Below, piece by piece: positions 22,901 through 33,395 of a stretch of 64,000 nt of DNA. The translations under genes and the position numbers were made by a program. Where the stretch lies: contig CADCSX010000003.1 in NCBI GenBank assembly GCA_902805475.1, positions 496,001 through 560,000 of the forward strand, given 5' to 3'. The notes beneath the pieces were generated by a model. The model was not told the DNA's origin. It searched no databases and saw only the letters and a program-made list of their open reading frames with translations. The stretch's first letter is position 1. The number at the start of each line of letters is the position of its first letter. The DNA comes from Entonaema liquescens (Eukaryota > Ascomycota > Sordariomycetes > Xylariales > Xylariaceae).

Positions 22901-24224
22901 CGGTGCTTCGCGTAGAGATCAAAGTGTAAAGGGCCTTTACAGCACATCTGCGGACCTTCCAACTTGCGTCGTCATCATCATCAAACCCAGTATCATCATC
23001 GAATTCATCATCTGCATCGTCCTCGTCGTCGTCGTCAGCATCATTATCCTCATCCATGTCTTCATCTTCGTCAACTGCGTAGTTGGGGTCGAATTTCGAA
23101 TATCGAAGGCATGCTGCAATGACTTCGTCGGTATAATCCCGCATTTGAAGACCGCATGACGCCAAGAATGACTCAAGTGCAACTAAAGCCGCCTCTCGTA
23201 CTTCATTGAACTCAGGGTGAAGTTCATCATTGCCTTCACTGAGAGCATCAAGCTGGCTCTGCAACTCTTCCTGACTCAGAGGTGATAAGACAAATTCGAT
23301 GAGCTGGGGTAGGTATTCACCGAATTTATATGGAATTGACCGAGCAAGAGATCCCATTATGGAAATGTAGAGGCGGCGCATGACTGGGCTAAGCTTGGGC
23401 TGCTTTAATGCCTTCTGTATCTTCGTGATAAATCCATCGAGAACATCGGAAGTAAGGAAAGGCGCAAGATTAGCGAGCGCAACAACCGCGCGTTTCTTCA
23501 CCGGGGAAGATGTAGACGGTCTTTCCAAGACCTGCACAACTACATCTTGCAGTTTTTCAACTTCCAGGGGTTGTAATAGAGGGCCAAAGCATAGGACCAC
23601 CTCGATAAGTACGTCGACGGACTCTACAGTAGGGTCTCTATTTTTATCGAGTATTCCACGGGACTCGCCGGCTGCTTGCTTAGAGGCGCCAGCGGTTGTA
23701 GAATAGCCTAGAATACGCGGGATAAGGATGCGGCTGACAATATTATACGTCTCGATCACCTCTCGAGAGGGTGTAACGCCTCGAATCGGTTTCTGAAGCG
23801 AGGAAATGGCGCTGCGTAAAGCGAGGGAGGGTATCGAATTGTCGACCGAATTTTTTATCTCGACCGTGCTGAGCTTATCCAACGCAGAATTGAGAACCGA
23901 GATAGGAATTTTGGTAACCAATGGGCCGATGCTGCAAGGTCATTAATGTCGGGTTCCAGTCAGTTTATCATTCATAAATGATGCATACCACTTAACCGCT
24001 AGGTTCTGTACCTCTCCATTTTGGTCGTCCAAGGTCTTTACGACATTGTCAACGATACGCGATGAAGTATTGTAATCGTGCGTTAGAAAGTCGACCTTCT
24101 GTTTCGTAAGAATCTGGTGGAGGTCATTCAATGACATAAAACGAAAATCGGGATCTGGGTCGGCTAGTTTGGCTAGGAGTCCAGCAATGGTTTGTGCGCT
24201 CGGGTTATTAACTGCAGACGCCAT
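19964..24224 (-). CDS. CAND1 / TIP120 cullin-associated protein
   Basis: CAND1 wraps non-neddylated cullins and exchanges substrate receptors on SCF ubiquitin ligases. Four exons, 23989-24224, 20913-23931, 20528-20866 and 19964-20467, join in frame into 1365 residues with introns of 57, 46 and 60 bp. The protein is HEAT repeats throughout. It starts with LLAKLADPDPDFRFMSLNDL, typical of the family N-terminus, and the last exon reads SAYETLYALMETAFSRV, the CAND1 C-terminal (TIP120) module, then EFYDRIIAGLNDENDIRSLC. A long Asp/Glu insertion (about residues 366-400) sits between repeats, where fungal and animal CAND1 carry an acidic loop. The length is only slightly above the family norm. A 25-codon upstream extension from 24299 is unlikely because the ATG at 24224 fits the conserved start. 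Confidence 0.95.
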
Positions 24225-26075
24225 GATGATGGGTACCTGGCCAGAGGGGCCGTCACAAGCTGGATCTCGAAGTTTGGAATGTAATATATGGGTGACCAAG
24301 ATTAAAACCTAGAGTACTGTGAGTATACAAATACGGAGATCGAGCGGAGTTAGGATAGAAGTGGTGTTCATCATAGTGATTACTTACTTCGCGTACTTGA
24401 ATACGTTGTTGCGGCTAGGAGGACAAGCTCGTGGCAGTAGAGGTAGGTTCGGTATCTAGTGAACTTTGCGGGGGCGAGGGAAAGTAAGTAATGTTCAACT
24501 AATTACTTCCTATATGAAGTCAGCATGTATATCAAATTAACAAGATGTTAACGGGAAATATCAAATACCTGGTTGCCTAAGATGGATGAAGCGTCTTAAG
24601 GAACGTCGTAGAGATAGAACTAAAAACAAATGGGGTTACCAATCCTCCAAAGTCACAATCATGCTAATAAAGAAGATTCGCGTGCTGGTGCTGAATGATA
24701 AGACAGGCGAAGAATGGTACGGAAAAAGTAGAAAATATGGTTGATTGTTGATTGGTGATGGAAGATGTTGAACGAGAAATCGTAAATTGTAAATGAGGGA
24801 ACGGCGGATGGTGGGGTTGTACCTACCTAGCTTCCCTGTGGCAGCTGCGCTGTTACTTGGAGGGGTTCCAGATGTGGCCGTGCAAGACGCGCCTATCAGT
24901 CAGCCAGCGCTAGCACGACCCTTCGACTTCTGTGGGTTGCGGGTAGCGCGCCTTCCCAAGGTAGTTTAGCGTGATCTTAGATTAGGTACCTGGGTAAGTA
25001 TTTACATCAACTAAACAAAGTTCCATTTACACTCAGATTTCCATTAATTGTGGATATTTAGGTAAGGACTTTCCATCATTACTATTAACTACTTCTAATA
25101 TCTATGTATCTTTCATTTTCTCATGAGATGATGATTTATATGACGTAATGGGGAAAACATTTAACTGTGCATGATGTTTTTACTTAACAGCCTAATGGGC
25201 TATTCCTGTTTCTAAGCAAGAGATATTATTTACTATTTTTCTTGATTTACAATGGTATCTCAACATTAATAGAGTCAAGGATCTATAAATATGCAGCAAT
25301 GGGGGCGTAATACAATAATCTACCAATTTTAGTTCAAACTTACTACATTTCCACGTGGGAGATTAAAGACTTTTACGAAGTATATGTAAGTTATCTGTTC
25401 TATATCTAACAACTCTTAACTATAGAACCCCATATAGTTATTATTCGGCTCAGCCGCAACTAGCAAATTTACGCATATCCATGCTTACAAACATAATGAT
25501 CCCACCGTCATCTGTGAATGGGTGAAATATCCACATAGTTATATACACCCATATGCTAGATTTACTATTATTACTATGGCATCATCTTATTTGATATTTC
25601 ACGAAAATCAATAAATATAATACATATCCAAAAGACCACAGTAGATTTACATATATTGACTTAGGGGTAGGCACATACACATCTAATCTAAATACAGCCT
25701 ATTCAGAATCAGATGCTCTCGAATTTTAGAAAAGAACTATAATAAGATAATGTAGCAGATGCTGAAACAACCTTATTATTCTATAAAGGACCCTAACATG
25801 AACTCCTTTGTTCCAAATGTTCTCCTGGACTACTGACAATGTCATTACTCACCTAAGAAGGAATAGGAGCTGGACCATGATAATAGTTCAGTGACAGATA
25901 TTGTGACATGCAGGTATAAGTGTGAATGGAAGGGATGCCAAATCAAGCAGCATATGACATATTCAATATGTCATATTCTAGGTATTCAGAAAAGGCCTTC
26001 TATTCCACCTCGACTACATAAGTCCTGGTACATCTAACAGTACTACCATAAAACCCCATCGAAACATTCGTCCAA
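24225..26075. other. Intergenic, 1.85 kb, AT-rich
   Basis: The CAND1 promoter and 5' UTR occupy the left part; GTAAGTA-like sites near 24480 could mark 5' UTR introns. From 25000 on, the sequence is strongly AT-rich with no open frame of substance. This composition could reflect old RIP-mutated or decayed DNA, but I recognise no element. Confidence 0.45.
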
Positions 26076-26324
26076 ATGCCCACCGCCCGCCAGAACAAAA
26101 TACAAAAAAAGCTGTCAATAATAAGACATAATCTACTGGATCTAAGGAGGTTTCGGATTGAGACACAGGATATGCTAAGTACTGAACCAAACCCATCTTC
26201 GAGGAACGATTTAAGGAAGTCGCTTCGTGAGCTCGACTATTGGGAACAAACCTACAATCAAGAGATCGACGATTTAGAGGCTGAGTATGATAGCATAGCG
26301 CTTGAGAGAATGATGCGCTCATAG
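26076..26324 (+). CDS. Short coiled-coil protein, copy 1 of a duplicated pair
   Basis: An 82-residue, charged, apparently all-helical protein of unknown function. It begins MPTARQNKIQ and shows heptad-like spacing of Leu/Ile, with LRRFRIETQ, LRKSLRELDYWEQ and DLEAEYDSI. It has no signal peptide, membrane segment or cysteine. A clearly related open frame lies 1.37 kb downstream (27443-27682): both start M-x-TARQ, then have DLRRxR or DLERDR, a basic/Pro loop, a long helix and end in LxxEYDSI or LxxEFDQI. The sequence before the two ATGs is also similar. Conservation of frame between diverged copies argues that both are, or recently were, coding. Confidence 0.65.
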   Translation: MPTARQNKIQKKLSIIRHNLLDLRRFRIETQDMLSTEPNPSSRNDLRKSLRELDYWEQTYNQEIDDLEAEYDSIALERMMRS

Positions 26325-27442
26325 AGTGGGAGTCTGAAGCACTATGGGCTTATATGTATTACTTAGAAGCTGTAGGTAATCCCTCAGTTAAACCGAATTT
26401 AATCCATGCCCAAGTAGGGTCCAAGTGATTACTATTTTAGCTATGAATTTATATAATTAGCCTCTATAGGGATGTCGATCTAGTTTCATGACGTTGTCAG
26501 AAATTTAGAAGTGACTAAGCGTGGTGTTGTGCATAATAGGTAGGGTTAAAGACAACTGCGTACATGATAGGTATTGAATAATAGACCTATTAGTCAGTGA
26601 ATATTTGAGGTCTCTTCGTACAAAGTATTGCACTATTATGAGGATCTATGATATTCAAAGGATCTAAGATAGCTAAATCTTTCTTAGGGACGTTTGGCCG
26701 AAGCCCAGTCTCTGGAACGGGACTTTACAATGTTTACCGAAAATATAAGTGTAGGTAATTAATTTACCTTTATAAACAAGTTAGTATTTCCGATAGCAGA
26801 GCGTTTATGCTTCCCATCCTAATTAACACATAATATGCTCAAGTTTATTTGAAATTGGTTAACCGGGCTGAACAATCTGGAGATCTGATGTTACCTTCTA
26901 GGATACCTAACTGCTACGATGTGTTGTTGTACAATTCTAAACCTAGATCTCTAAAGTTGTTTGCTATACCTAGGTGCTCAAAGCACCTCTTTTTATCCGT
27001 GACCCATGAGAATTTGAAAGGAAATCTGAAGTTCTACATATCAAGCCGGTGACAGGTGGCATACAAATCACTTCGATAAGAAGTAAGATCCATCCCATGA
27101 CTGGGTTTCAATTAAGTTCCCGACTGTGACTCCAAACGACGTTGAATCATGAAGGACATGGCCTTTCCTATTTAAACGACATGTCCTGCTCCTTTTGCAG
27201 AGAATTCCGTACTCCAGGGCAGTAAAACGCAACAACCCCCCAACATATCCCAACCACGCAATTCCCAAAGCAGCACCACAGCCATCCGCACGGCACAAGG
27301 ACTCTTTAGTACCTAAAGCAATCGACTCGGCAATATTTGCCTTCGTATCGTTGGCGATCTGGCTCAGGCCCAGATTATCGACGCTCACGAATTATTTTAC
27401 TATACCAGCATTGATTTCCTTGCGCCGCAACCACATTCCGAA
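26325..27442. other. Spacer between the duplicated coiled-coil genes
   Basis: AT-rich. Open frames at 26849-27052, 27068-27388 (minus) and 27195-27491 show no domain or coding bias. The last 30 bp (before 27443) resemble the region before 26076, consistent with a duplication boundary upstream of the ATG. Confidence 0.45.
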
Positions 27443-27682
27443 ATGTACACCGCTCGCCAGACAGAAATCCTACGTGCGTTGCGAGATCTAAGGCGTGACG
27501 CAGCAGACCTAGAAAGGGATAGGGTTAAGGCAGAAAGAAATCTAGCGCTGAGACCGAAAGGCAATGATCGAATAGAATTGGAGAATTTCTTAGATGATAT
27601 CAGAGTAATACTGCAGCGTAATATCGAGGAGAAGGAAAATCTACAGCGTGAGTTTGACCAGATAGAAAGAAGTAAACAATAA
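27443..27682 (+). CDS. Short coiled-coil protein, copy 2 of a duplicated pair
   Basis: 79 residues starting MYTARQTEIL, with a continuous amphipathic helix pattern (LRALRDLRRDAADLERDRVK, then a Lys/Gly/Asp turn, then LENFLDDIRVILQRNIEEKENLQREFDQIE). It is highly charged, with no cysteine, signal or membrane segment. It is the paralogue of the gene at 26076-26324; aligned, the two keep length, the TARQ start, the central loop and the C-terminal E-[FY]-D-x-I. The function is unknown. Candidate roles such as a dimerising regulator are speculation. No intron is needed. Confidence 0.65.
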   Translation: MYTARQTEILRALRDLRRDAADLERDRVKAERNLALRPKGNDRIELENFLDDIRVILQRNIEEKENLQREFDQIERSKQ

Positions 27683-28506
27683 TAAGGAGAGAAGCCAAGA
27701 ACTATGTTAGGTCAGACTTGGTTGGGTTCGTAGGACTGTTATGTTGACCATATATCTACAGCACTAATCATTATTAAGTATTAATTACGGCAATATTACT
27801 TTGTGAGAATTTCACTGGTTTCACGATGTTATGGATGTGAATGTTATATAATTCACAGTGAATGTTAAACTAGTTCGTAGATTAACAAGAGTTCAGCAAA
27901 AGGCTTCACCATGTACGGGGTAAAGTCCAGATTTTCAGGCCATAGACAGGCGGCTTTCGTAAGTACCCGACGTAACAAGTAGATGAAAAAAAAGGGGGGA
28001 AGGGAGGGGGAAGTTAGGTATATTGTGAGCTACGCGTTGATTCCATTAGCGCAAGGATATTGCGAGAGTGTAGGGTAGAGGGTGGAAAATATTAGAAGAT
28101 TGACAGTGCATATTTAGCGGAAATCATTGATTTCTTTTATGTGTCTGAAGAAGGATAGCTTTCTACTAATATAAGGTTCTAAAGGGAAGGCGTCAACCAT
28201 GCAATGAGAGAGCAAGGACATAGGGGCTACTCGACTTGTCTCATGGGCAATAAGAAGGAACTACCACACATATGATGAAATGTAAAAAGTCCAGGTAGTA
28301 GGAAGGTAATTCTGGGTATATAATAGGCCCTGGCGTACATGGTCTGAACCTGTCCTGATTCTTCGAAGATATTAACTTGGTACCCTACCGCTCTTAGCAC
28401 GTTGAATACATCCATTCCCTAATATTTACTACATAGTATTTCGCGAACCCAGCAGTAAACCGACATCTATCTATCTTCCAACTTTACGCTCTAATACCTA
28501 GCAATC
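27683..28506. other. Intergenic, includes a purine tract
   Basis: Contains a strand-asymmetric purine tract (A-run then G-rich) at about 27986-28013. The open frame at 28227-28415 (minus) is unsupported. It is the presumed promoter of the acidic gene that follows. Confidence 0.45.
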
Positions 28507-28848
28507 ATGTCCGATAGTTCCAATAGTTCCGATAGTTTACACTCATCACGGTCCACTAATCATGGCATCTCCATCACAATCACGCTCGCCAGCAGCCCGC
28601 CTGCGGAGAGCATGGACGACTCAACGGACGAGAAGTCGCAGTCACAGCAGCAGCTAAATCCAAATCAAGAGCCAAGACGAGCATTGAATCAGGAACCTGA
28701 GCAAAAGCTGGAAATGCAAGCGTCACTTTTGAAGGCCATACAGGACGCCCTACTGTTATCTCTCGAGGAGAAACTCGAGCCGAAATACTCAGACCAAGAA
28801 GTAATAGCCATGCTACAGGGTGAGGATAACGAGCTCGACATGGCATAG
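28507..28848 (+). CDS. Acidic Ser/Gln-rich hypothetical protein, probably truncated by an in-frame TAG
   Basis: 113 residues of unknown function. The first 60 are Ser-rich then Gln/Glu-rich and likely disordered (SDSSNSSDSLHSSRS, then SQSQQQLNPNQEP). From about residue 68 an amphipathic segment appears (LEMQASLLKAIQDALLLSL). The frame ends at TAG (28846-28848), but the same frame then continues open for 50 more codons to TGA at 28999-29001, with a helical, well-composed product (LEDIVGVSMADKTDLERAL, then FLGRHLGILTDEMRRLIRDML). This looks like a former C-terminal half. A 29-bp GTGAGG...TAG segment could remove the stop, but it is far below usual intron size. It is either a nonsense allele, a base error or a decaying gene. 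Confidence 0.5.
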   Translation: MSDSSNSSDSLHSSRSTNHGISITITLASSPPAESMDDSTDEKSQSQQQLNPNQEPRRALNQEPEQKLEMQASLLKAIQDALLLSLEEKLEPKYSDQEVIAMLQGEDNELDMA

Positions 28849-29280
28849 GTCGTCCTGGAAGATATCGTGGGTGTGTCTATGGCCGACAAGACCGACTTGG
28901 AAAGGGCATTGATATGCGAGGAATTTCTAGGCCGCCACCTGGGTATACTGACGGATGAAATGCGACGGCTTATTCGCGACATGCTTGGGGTGCAGCGTTG
29001 ATCTCAGCGTCTATCTTCTATTAGCGAATAGTTAGTCCAATTAAGTATACATAGCGAGAAATCACTTTAATAAAATACGTTATAGGTATGCATCTATATT
29101 CACGAAAGCCACTGCCGTTCATATAATTACAATAGCTAGTAACAAGTTTAGGCAGGACGAGCAGCAGCTTATAGCCAATATTAGGTAGACGTACGTAGGT
29201 AATTTATTAAAGACTAATAGACACGTCTAAAGCGATGTTCAGCAATGATAACTTGATGCTGACCCAGTAGCTCTTCGTAT

Positions 29281-30870
29281 CTACGTGTACCAAATCTCAA
29301 GGCCGTTCTCGCTCGTATAACTTCTCCGCCCCGTGTCGGCTCCAATCTGCTTCATCCGGTTTATCGTCTCGGTGTGGTCCCAGATTTTGTGCTTAAAGTT
29401 CAAGAGAGAAGCTTGATATACGAAGGAGACCTTGTTTCCTTCGTCTAACTGTAATAGCTCCTTATTTAGGGTGACTAGTTTGCTGCGGAACACCTCATCT
29501 GCAACATATGTTCCTTTGAGCCACCTACTCCCCGACATAGTGTCGAACTGCCTCCGACCATGGAGGACGCGGAGGTTATCAAAAATCACGCACTCGCCCG
29601 GCTCCATCTTGTACTGATACATCCATTGCTTGTCTTCTAGGAGATGCCGGAATATGTTCGCGGCATCAAGCCATCTGCGGTAATTTTGGTGACCCCATTT
29701 CGTCTTGGCCACACGTTGGTTGCTGGCTTGGAATGGCGGGGACCAGTATACGTGGAGCTGGTTTTTGTTTATCATGTCGATGATGGGTCGCGATCGCTGG
29801 TAGTGGTGCCCGTTTTTCTTGTACTGATATCGGATTTTTCTATTGCACAAATAGCTATGGACCTTGCGTGGCCCAATCGTCATCAAGTGGCCGGCTCTAA
29901 AGCCATCACTAAACATAGACTCGCCGCCATCGCAGGTGTTCTCAAGGCAGTGCAGCAGTTGCAGACGAGGCGGGTCTTTCATGTACATCAAATCTTGATG
30001 TAGTCCGAGGAAGGAATTTGTATATGCTACATTTTCTGCGTGGGGTTTAGAACGTACATCCCAAGTTCTTCCGTAGAAGGTTTCTTGTATGTTCCCAATC
30101 TTGTTCGCGATAGATACGACCGACTCCTCGGATGACGGTACGTTGCGAATGAAGATTAACCCGTGGGTATGAAGCCGATGTAATCCAGAGAGAAACCCTT
30201 TCTCACCTGCCATCCAATCGTTATAATCAATAACGAGACGGTCATTTTCATATCTATCGTTGTCCCATAATGTAAGCCCGGGCAACTCATATTCAGGTTG
30301 CGTAGAATTAATCTGAGCAGCCGTGTAGCGGGACACATGGTTACCGCCCGATAGGAAATCGATCTCCCAAACAACTTCAAGCCCACCATCAACAGTCGCT
30401 TTGATTTCCTTGATAGGAAGCTTGGTCGGGACATCGCAAGTGCCAAAGTTTTTCTGGCCAGAGTCTGGGTCCACACATAGATTGCACTGGCAGGAGTCGC
30501 GCAGCCAGTGGCGATCCAACGCCAGTGGAATTTTATCTGGATCACCATAGTATATCGTGTCATCGTCCTTCAGTCGAACCCACGGGTTATCGTGCGTTAT
30601 CGGGGCTGCGAATCCTCTTTTTTGGCCGATCGAAGTTGGGCCGGAGGGGAACCTGCCCCTATACCATGGACTATAGCCTTGTACTGCAGTGCTGCATTGA
30701 CGAGACTGGGTTGTTGACTGAGGTCCGACCTCATATTTATAACTTTGTGGAATAGAGTACTTGTTTGCTCTATTTGTAAAAGCCTGGCGAAGACCAAGAC
30801 TTAGACTGGACCCGCCAGAACATATTTGAATTTTTTTGGAATTCAGTAAGTGCCGCGACATACTGGCCAT
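29281..30870 (-). CDS. Fe(II)/2-oxoglutarate dioxygenase, gamma-butyrobetaine/trimethyllysine hydroxylase-like, mitochondrial
   Basis: Single exon, 529 residues. This family hydroxylates gamma-butyrobetaine or trimethyllysine in carnitine synthesis; which substrate applies here is not clear from sequence. The first 85 residues are basic and Ser-rich, like a mitochondrial presequence. The N-terminal GBBH-like (DUF971) domain at about 95-190 has the zinc ligands Cys127, Cys129, Cys132 and His178. The TauD-type catalytic domain (about 210-470) shows the iron motif His291-Gln-Asp293 in GLHQDLMYM and the distal His437 in RVLHGRRQF, followed by Arg-rich sequence for 2-oxoglutarate binding. A C-terminal tail of about 50 residues extends past the fold. 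The next gene downstream in transcription is not related. Confidence 0.88.
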   Translation of the reverse strand: MASMSRHLLNSKKIQICSGGSSLSLGLRQAFTNRANKYSIPQSYKYEVGPQSTTQSRQCSTAVQGYSPWYRGRFPSGPTSIGQKRGFAAPITHDNPWVRLKDDDTIYYGDPDKIPLALDRHWLRDSCQCNLCVDPDSGQKNFGTCDVPTKLPIKEIKATVDGGLEVVWEIDFLSGGNHVSRYTAAQINSTQPEYELPGLTLWDNDRYENDRLVIDYNDWMAGEKGFLSGLHRLHTHGLIFIRNVPSSEESVVSIANKIGNIQETFYGRTWDVRSKPHAENVAYTNSFLGLHQDLMYMKDPPRLQLLHCLENTCDGGESMFSDGFRAGHLMTIGPRKVHSYLCNRKIRYQYKKNGHHYQRSRPIIDMINKNQLHVYWSPPFQASNQRVAKTKWGHQNYRRWLDAANIFRHLLEDKQWMYQYKMEPGECVIFDNLRVLHGRRQFDTMSGSRWLKGTYVADEVFRSKLVTLNKELLQLDEGNKVSFVYQASLLNFKHKIWDHTETINRMKQIGADTGRRSYTSENGLEIWYT

Positions 30871-31268
30871 GAATGTATGATCGAATATGGCTAGGGGTGA
30901 GGCATAGTTAGGGGAAACTGCTCACTTGAGATATCGTCAAGAAAACATTGAACCTAGTAAGATGAGCGACATATCCTTGTGGACGTTACCTAACCTAACT
31001 TACCTTACCTAGGTTAGATACACTCAAAGTCTAACGCAACGTGCACAGACCAATAACCGAGGTTTATTTTTAAGACCCGCCCGGATGGAAATGACCTCAA
31101 TGACCCAATAGAAAAGGTTGCCAGGTGGTTATCAGACGTCTAACTTGTGGCTCTTTAAATGATTTTATAGTATCGGATAAATTTCGGATCATTGTCACGC
31201 CATAATTTATTTCTTTTCAGGTAAATTAATACCTTAATACCGAATACCGAACAGGTGTAGGTAATCTT
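30871..31268. other. Intergenic
   Basis: The dioxygenase promoter and the 3' end of the tRNA isopentenyltransferase gene. It has a cluster of TTACCTAACCTAAC-type words near 30987-31015. No gene. Confidence 0.45.
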
Positions 31269-32665
31269 TTAACTTTGCTTATCCAAATCGACGGGAACAA
31301 GTGCGGTCATCTTCCTACCCCGAAGAGCACGACTATGCTTTCGCCCCTTAATATGTTTTTGCCATTGGTCTTCCGTCTGAAGGGAGATCTTACACAGATC
31401 GCAAGTCTTGACCTTGAATGGAGTTTTCGGTGCTAAATTATCGTCCTCATATGTCGACAAAACTTCGCGTGCCGTGTTTGACAATTCGGTTGGTTTGGCT
31501 AAATCATGGCCATGTAAGAATTCTAAACAAATTCTCGAAGCTGGCTCAAGAACAGTCGTCGAGAAGTCATCAACGTTGGAGCTGTCTAACAGAAATAGGA
31601 AATCCATCGCCTCGTAATCTTTCAGTGCCGGTATGGTTTTATGTCGAATCCATCGTAACTGGTACCTTGCGTATTGCCTTGTTGCAATCTTGATATCGTC
31701 CAGTCCAGCTAGTCTTAGCTTATTTAGCTCATTAGGATTTGCCTCATTTCGCTCAGCCTCAAGGAATAACTCCATCTGCTTATACCCTATGGACTGCCAT
31801 ATTCCGCGGCTGAGATCTACGGTCTCGCCTTGCTCGGACCGCACTCGCCGGCTTTCGTGTAAAAGTCTTACCTCATCCATTAATCCGTTTTCGTACATCT
31901 TATCTACTCTTTTATTAAGACGTTCTCTTAGCCTCTCGGGCTCAGTGTATACCCAGAACATTAACGACTGCCAAGGACGTCTTGTTTGTTTGGATAATTC
32001 CTTTGCTTGCTTCTGCTCGCTATATATATCTGAGGCGCGTTTGCCCGTAGTGAGGAATATTTCGAGAGAACGCCTGATTTTGCGTCGATCGTCAGGGTGC
32101 CACCGGTCTGCTGCGTCTGGGTCTACCTCTCGAAGGCGTTTCAATATGATATCGGTGGGCCCATCTAAGATCGGGAAATGCACACTATTTTCTTCTTGTG
32201 GCAGATGATTCGAAACATCATCATTGGCGCCGTTTGATCGAACTAATTTGTCTTCGAATAGTAGGGCATCAATGTAATAATGTGTACCGCCCACTACAAT
32301 AGGAAGCTTGCCTCTACTCCGGATCTCACGAATGAGTCTAATCGCCTCGCGCGCGAAAACATCAACATTCCAAGTTGGCTCATTAGAGTCAACAGTCCCT
32401 AGTAAATGGTGTGGGACACCTTTTTGCTCCTCTAGCGTGAGTTGGTTTGTGATAATTGGTAGACCCTTATACATTTGCATAGCATCGGCATTGATGATTT
32501 CGCCATTGAATTTTAGAGCCAAGTCTATCGCAAGCTATAGCTAATATTAGTTTTGAAAAACACTCGGGAAAGGAGTGAGGAATGAGAAGAACAGACATCT
32601 GATTTTCCTGTGCCAGTTGTGCCTAGAATAGCCACGAGAGGCTCTTTTGGAAGTGTTGTAGCCAT
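31269..32665 (-). CDS. MOD5: tRNA dimethylallyltransferase (isopentenyltransferase)
   Basis: Transfers a dimethylallyl group from DMAPP to N6 of A37 in tRNAs reading UNN codons. Exons 32597-32665 and 31269-32534 join across a 62-bp intron (donor GTCTGT, weak; acceptor CTATAG) to give 444 residues. Exon 1 carries the P-loop GTTGTGKS, and the splice creates SDLAIDLALKF. The family motifs follow: NADAMQMYKGL, HHLLGTVD, PIVVGGTHYYIDALL, RRKIRRSLEIF, and SIGYKQM with basic tRNA-binding sequence. Near the C-terminus is the matrin-type zinc finger of eukaryotic members (CDLCKISLQTEDQWQKHIKG). It likely acts in cytosol, nucleus or mitochondria like yeast Mod5. It shares its upstream region with SEC61. 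Confidence 0.95.
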
Positions 32666-33395
32666 TCTCCGCACATTTCTTTTAAAGAAATGAGTAATTT
32701 TCTGAGATAATAATATCATGGACTACAAATGCCTGCATCGGGAATAATTAAAGTTATTGAAAGGTAACTACATAATACCTAGGTATAATATGTCGTCTTG
32801 TTGTAGATTCAATAATAATCGTCGACAAGGGTTGAATAAGAACCACTATTCGAGATACTTGATCTAAAAAATTCAACAGCCACATTTCCATAATTCTAGC
32901 AACTAAGGTGGCTGCTTGGAAATACTCCACTATTATATATGTACCTGGGTACCGGGCATTGATTCCCAACGTTCTGTAAGAATCCATGCTCTTTCTAATT
33001 AAGGCCCTGAAAGTTCAAGGGTCCAGTCTGTTTTTGGATTTCCCCCAGCAGCCCCAGGTCCAGTATCACGTTAGGTAACAGGTAACATGGAACATTAGGT
33101 TTGCTTACCTGAAGCACACGGCACCAGAAGCTACTAAAGGTGTCATGGTCACGTGCATGCCAGCTGTGCAGGTAGGAGGGATCCACCTATTGCATAATGG
33201 ACACATAGTTCAATTTGGGGAAATTTTTGATGCCAGATCTTTTGCCCAGCGACTTGAAATCCTTCCTCTCCTTTACTTCGAAAACATCGCGACAACCTCT
33301 ACACTAATAAGAGGGCCTTTTGTCCCTCACTTTCAACCTTACTTTCCTTTCTACCTTCTCCTTTATTTTATCTCTACTGTCTAACTTATATCATC
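32666..33395. promoter_or_regulatory. Divergent promoter region between MOD5 and SEC61
   Basis: A 730-bp non-coding interval with start codons facing away at both ends. The right part is pyrimidine-rich (33300-33390), as expected upstream of a highly expressed fungal gene. Specific factor sites cannot be assigned. Confidence 0.5.

Noticed and set aside
26014..26322. 102-codon minus-strand frame
   Set aside because: Antisense shadow of the first coiled-coil gene; the sense frame has a paralogue.
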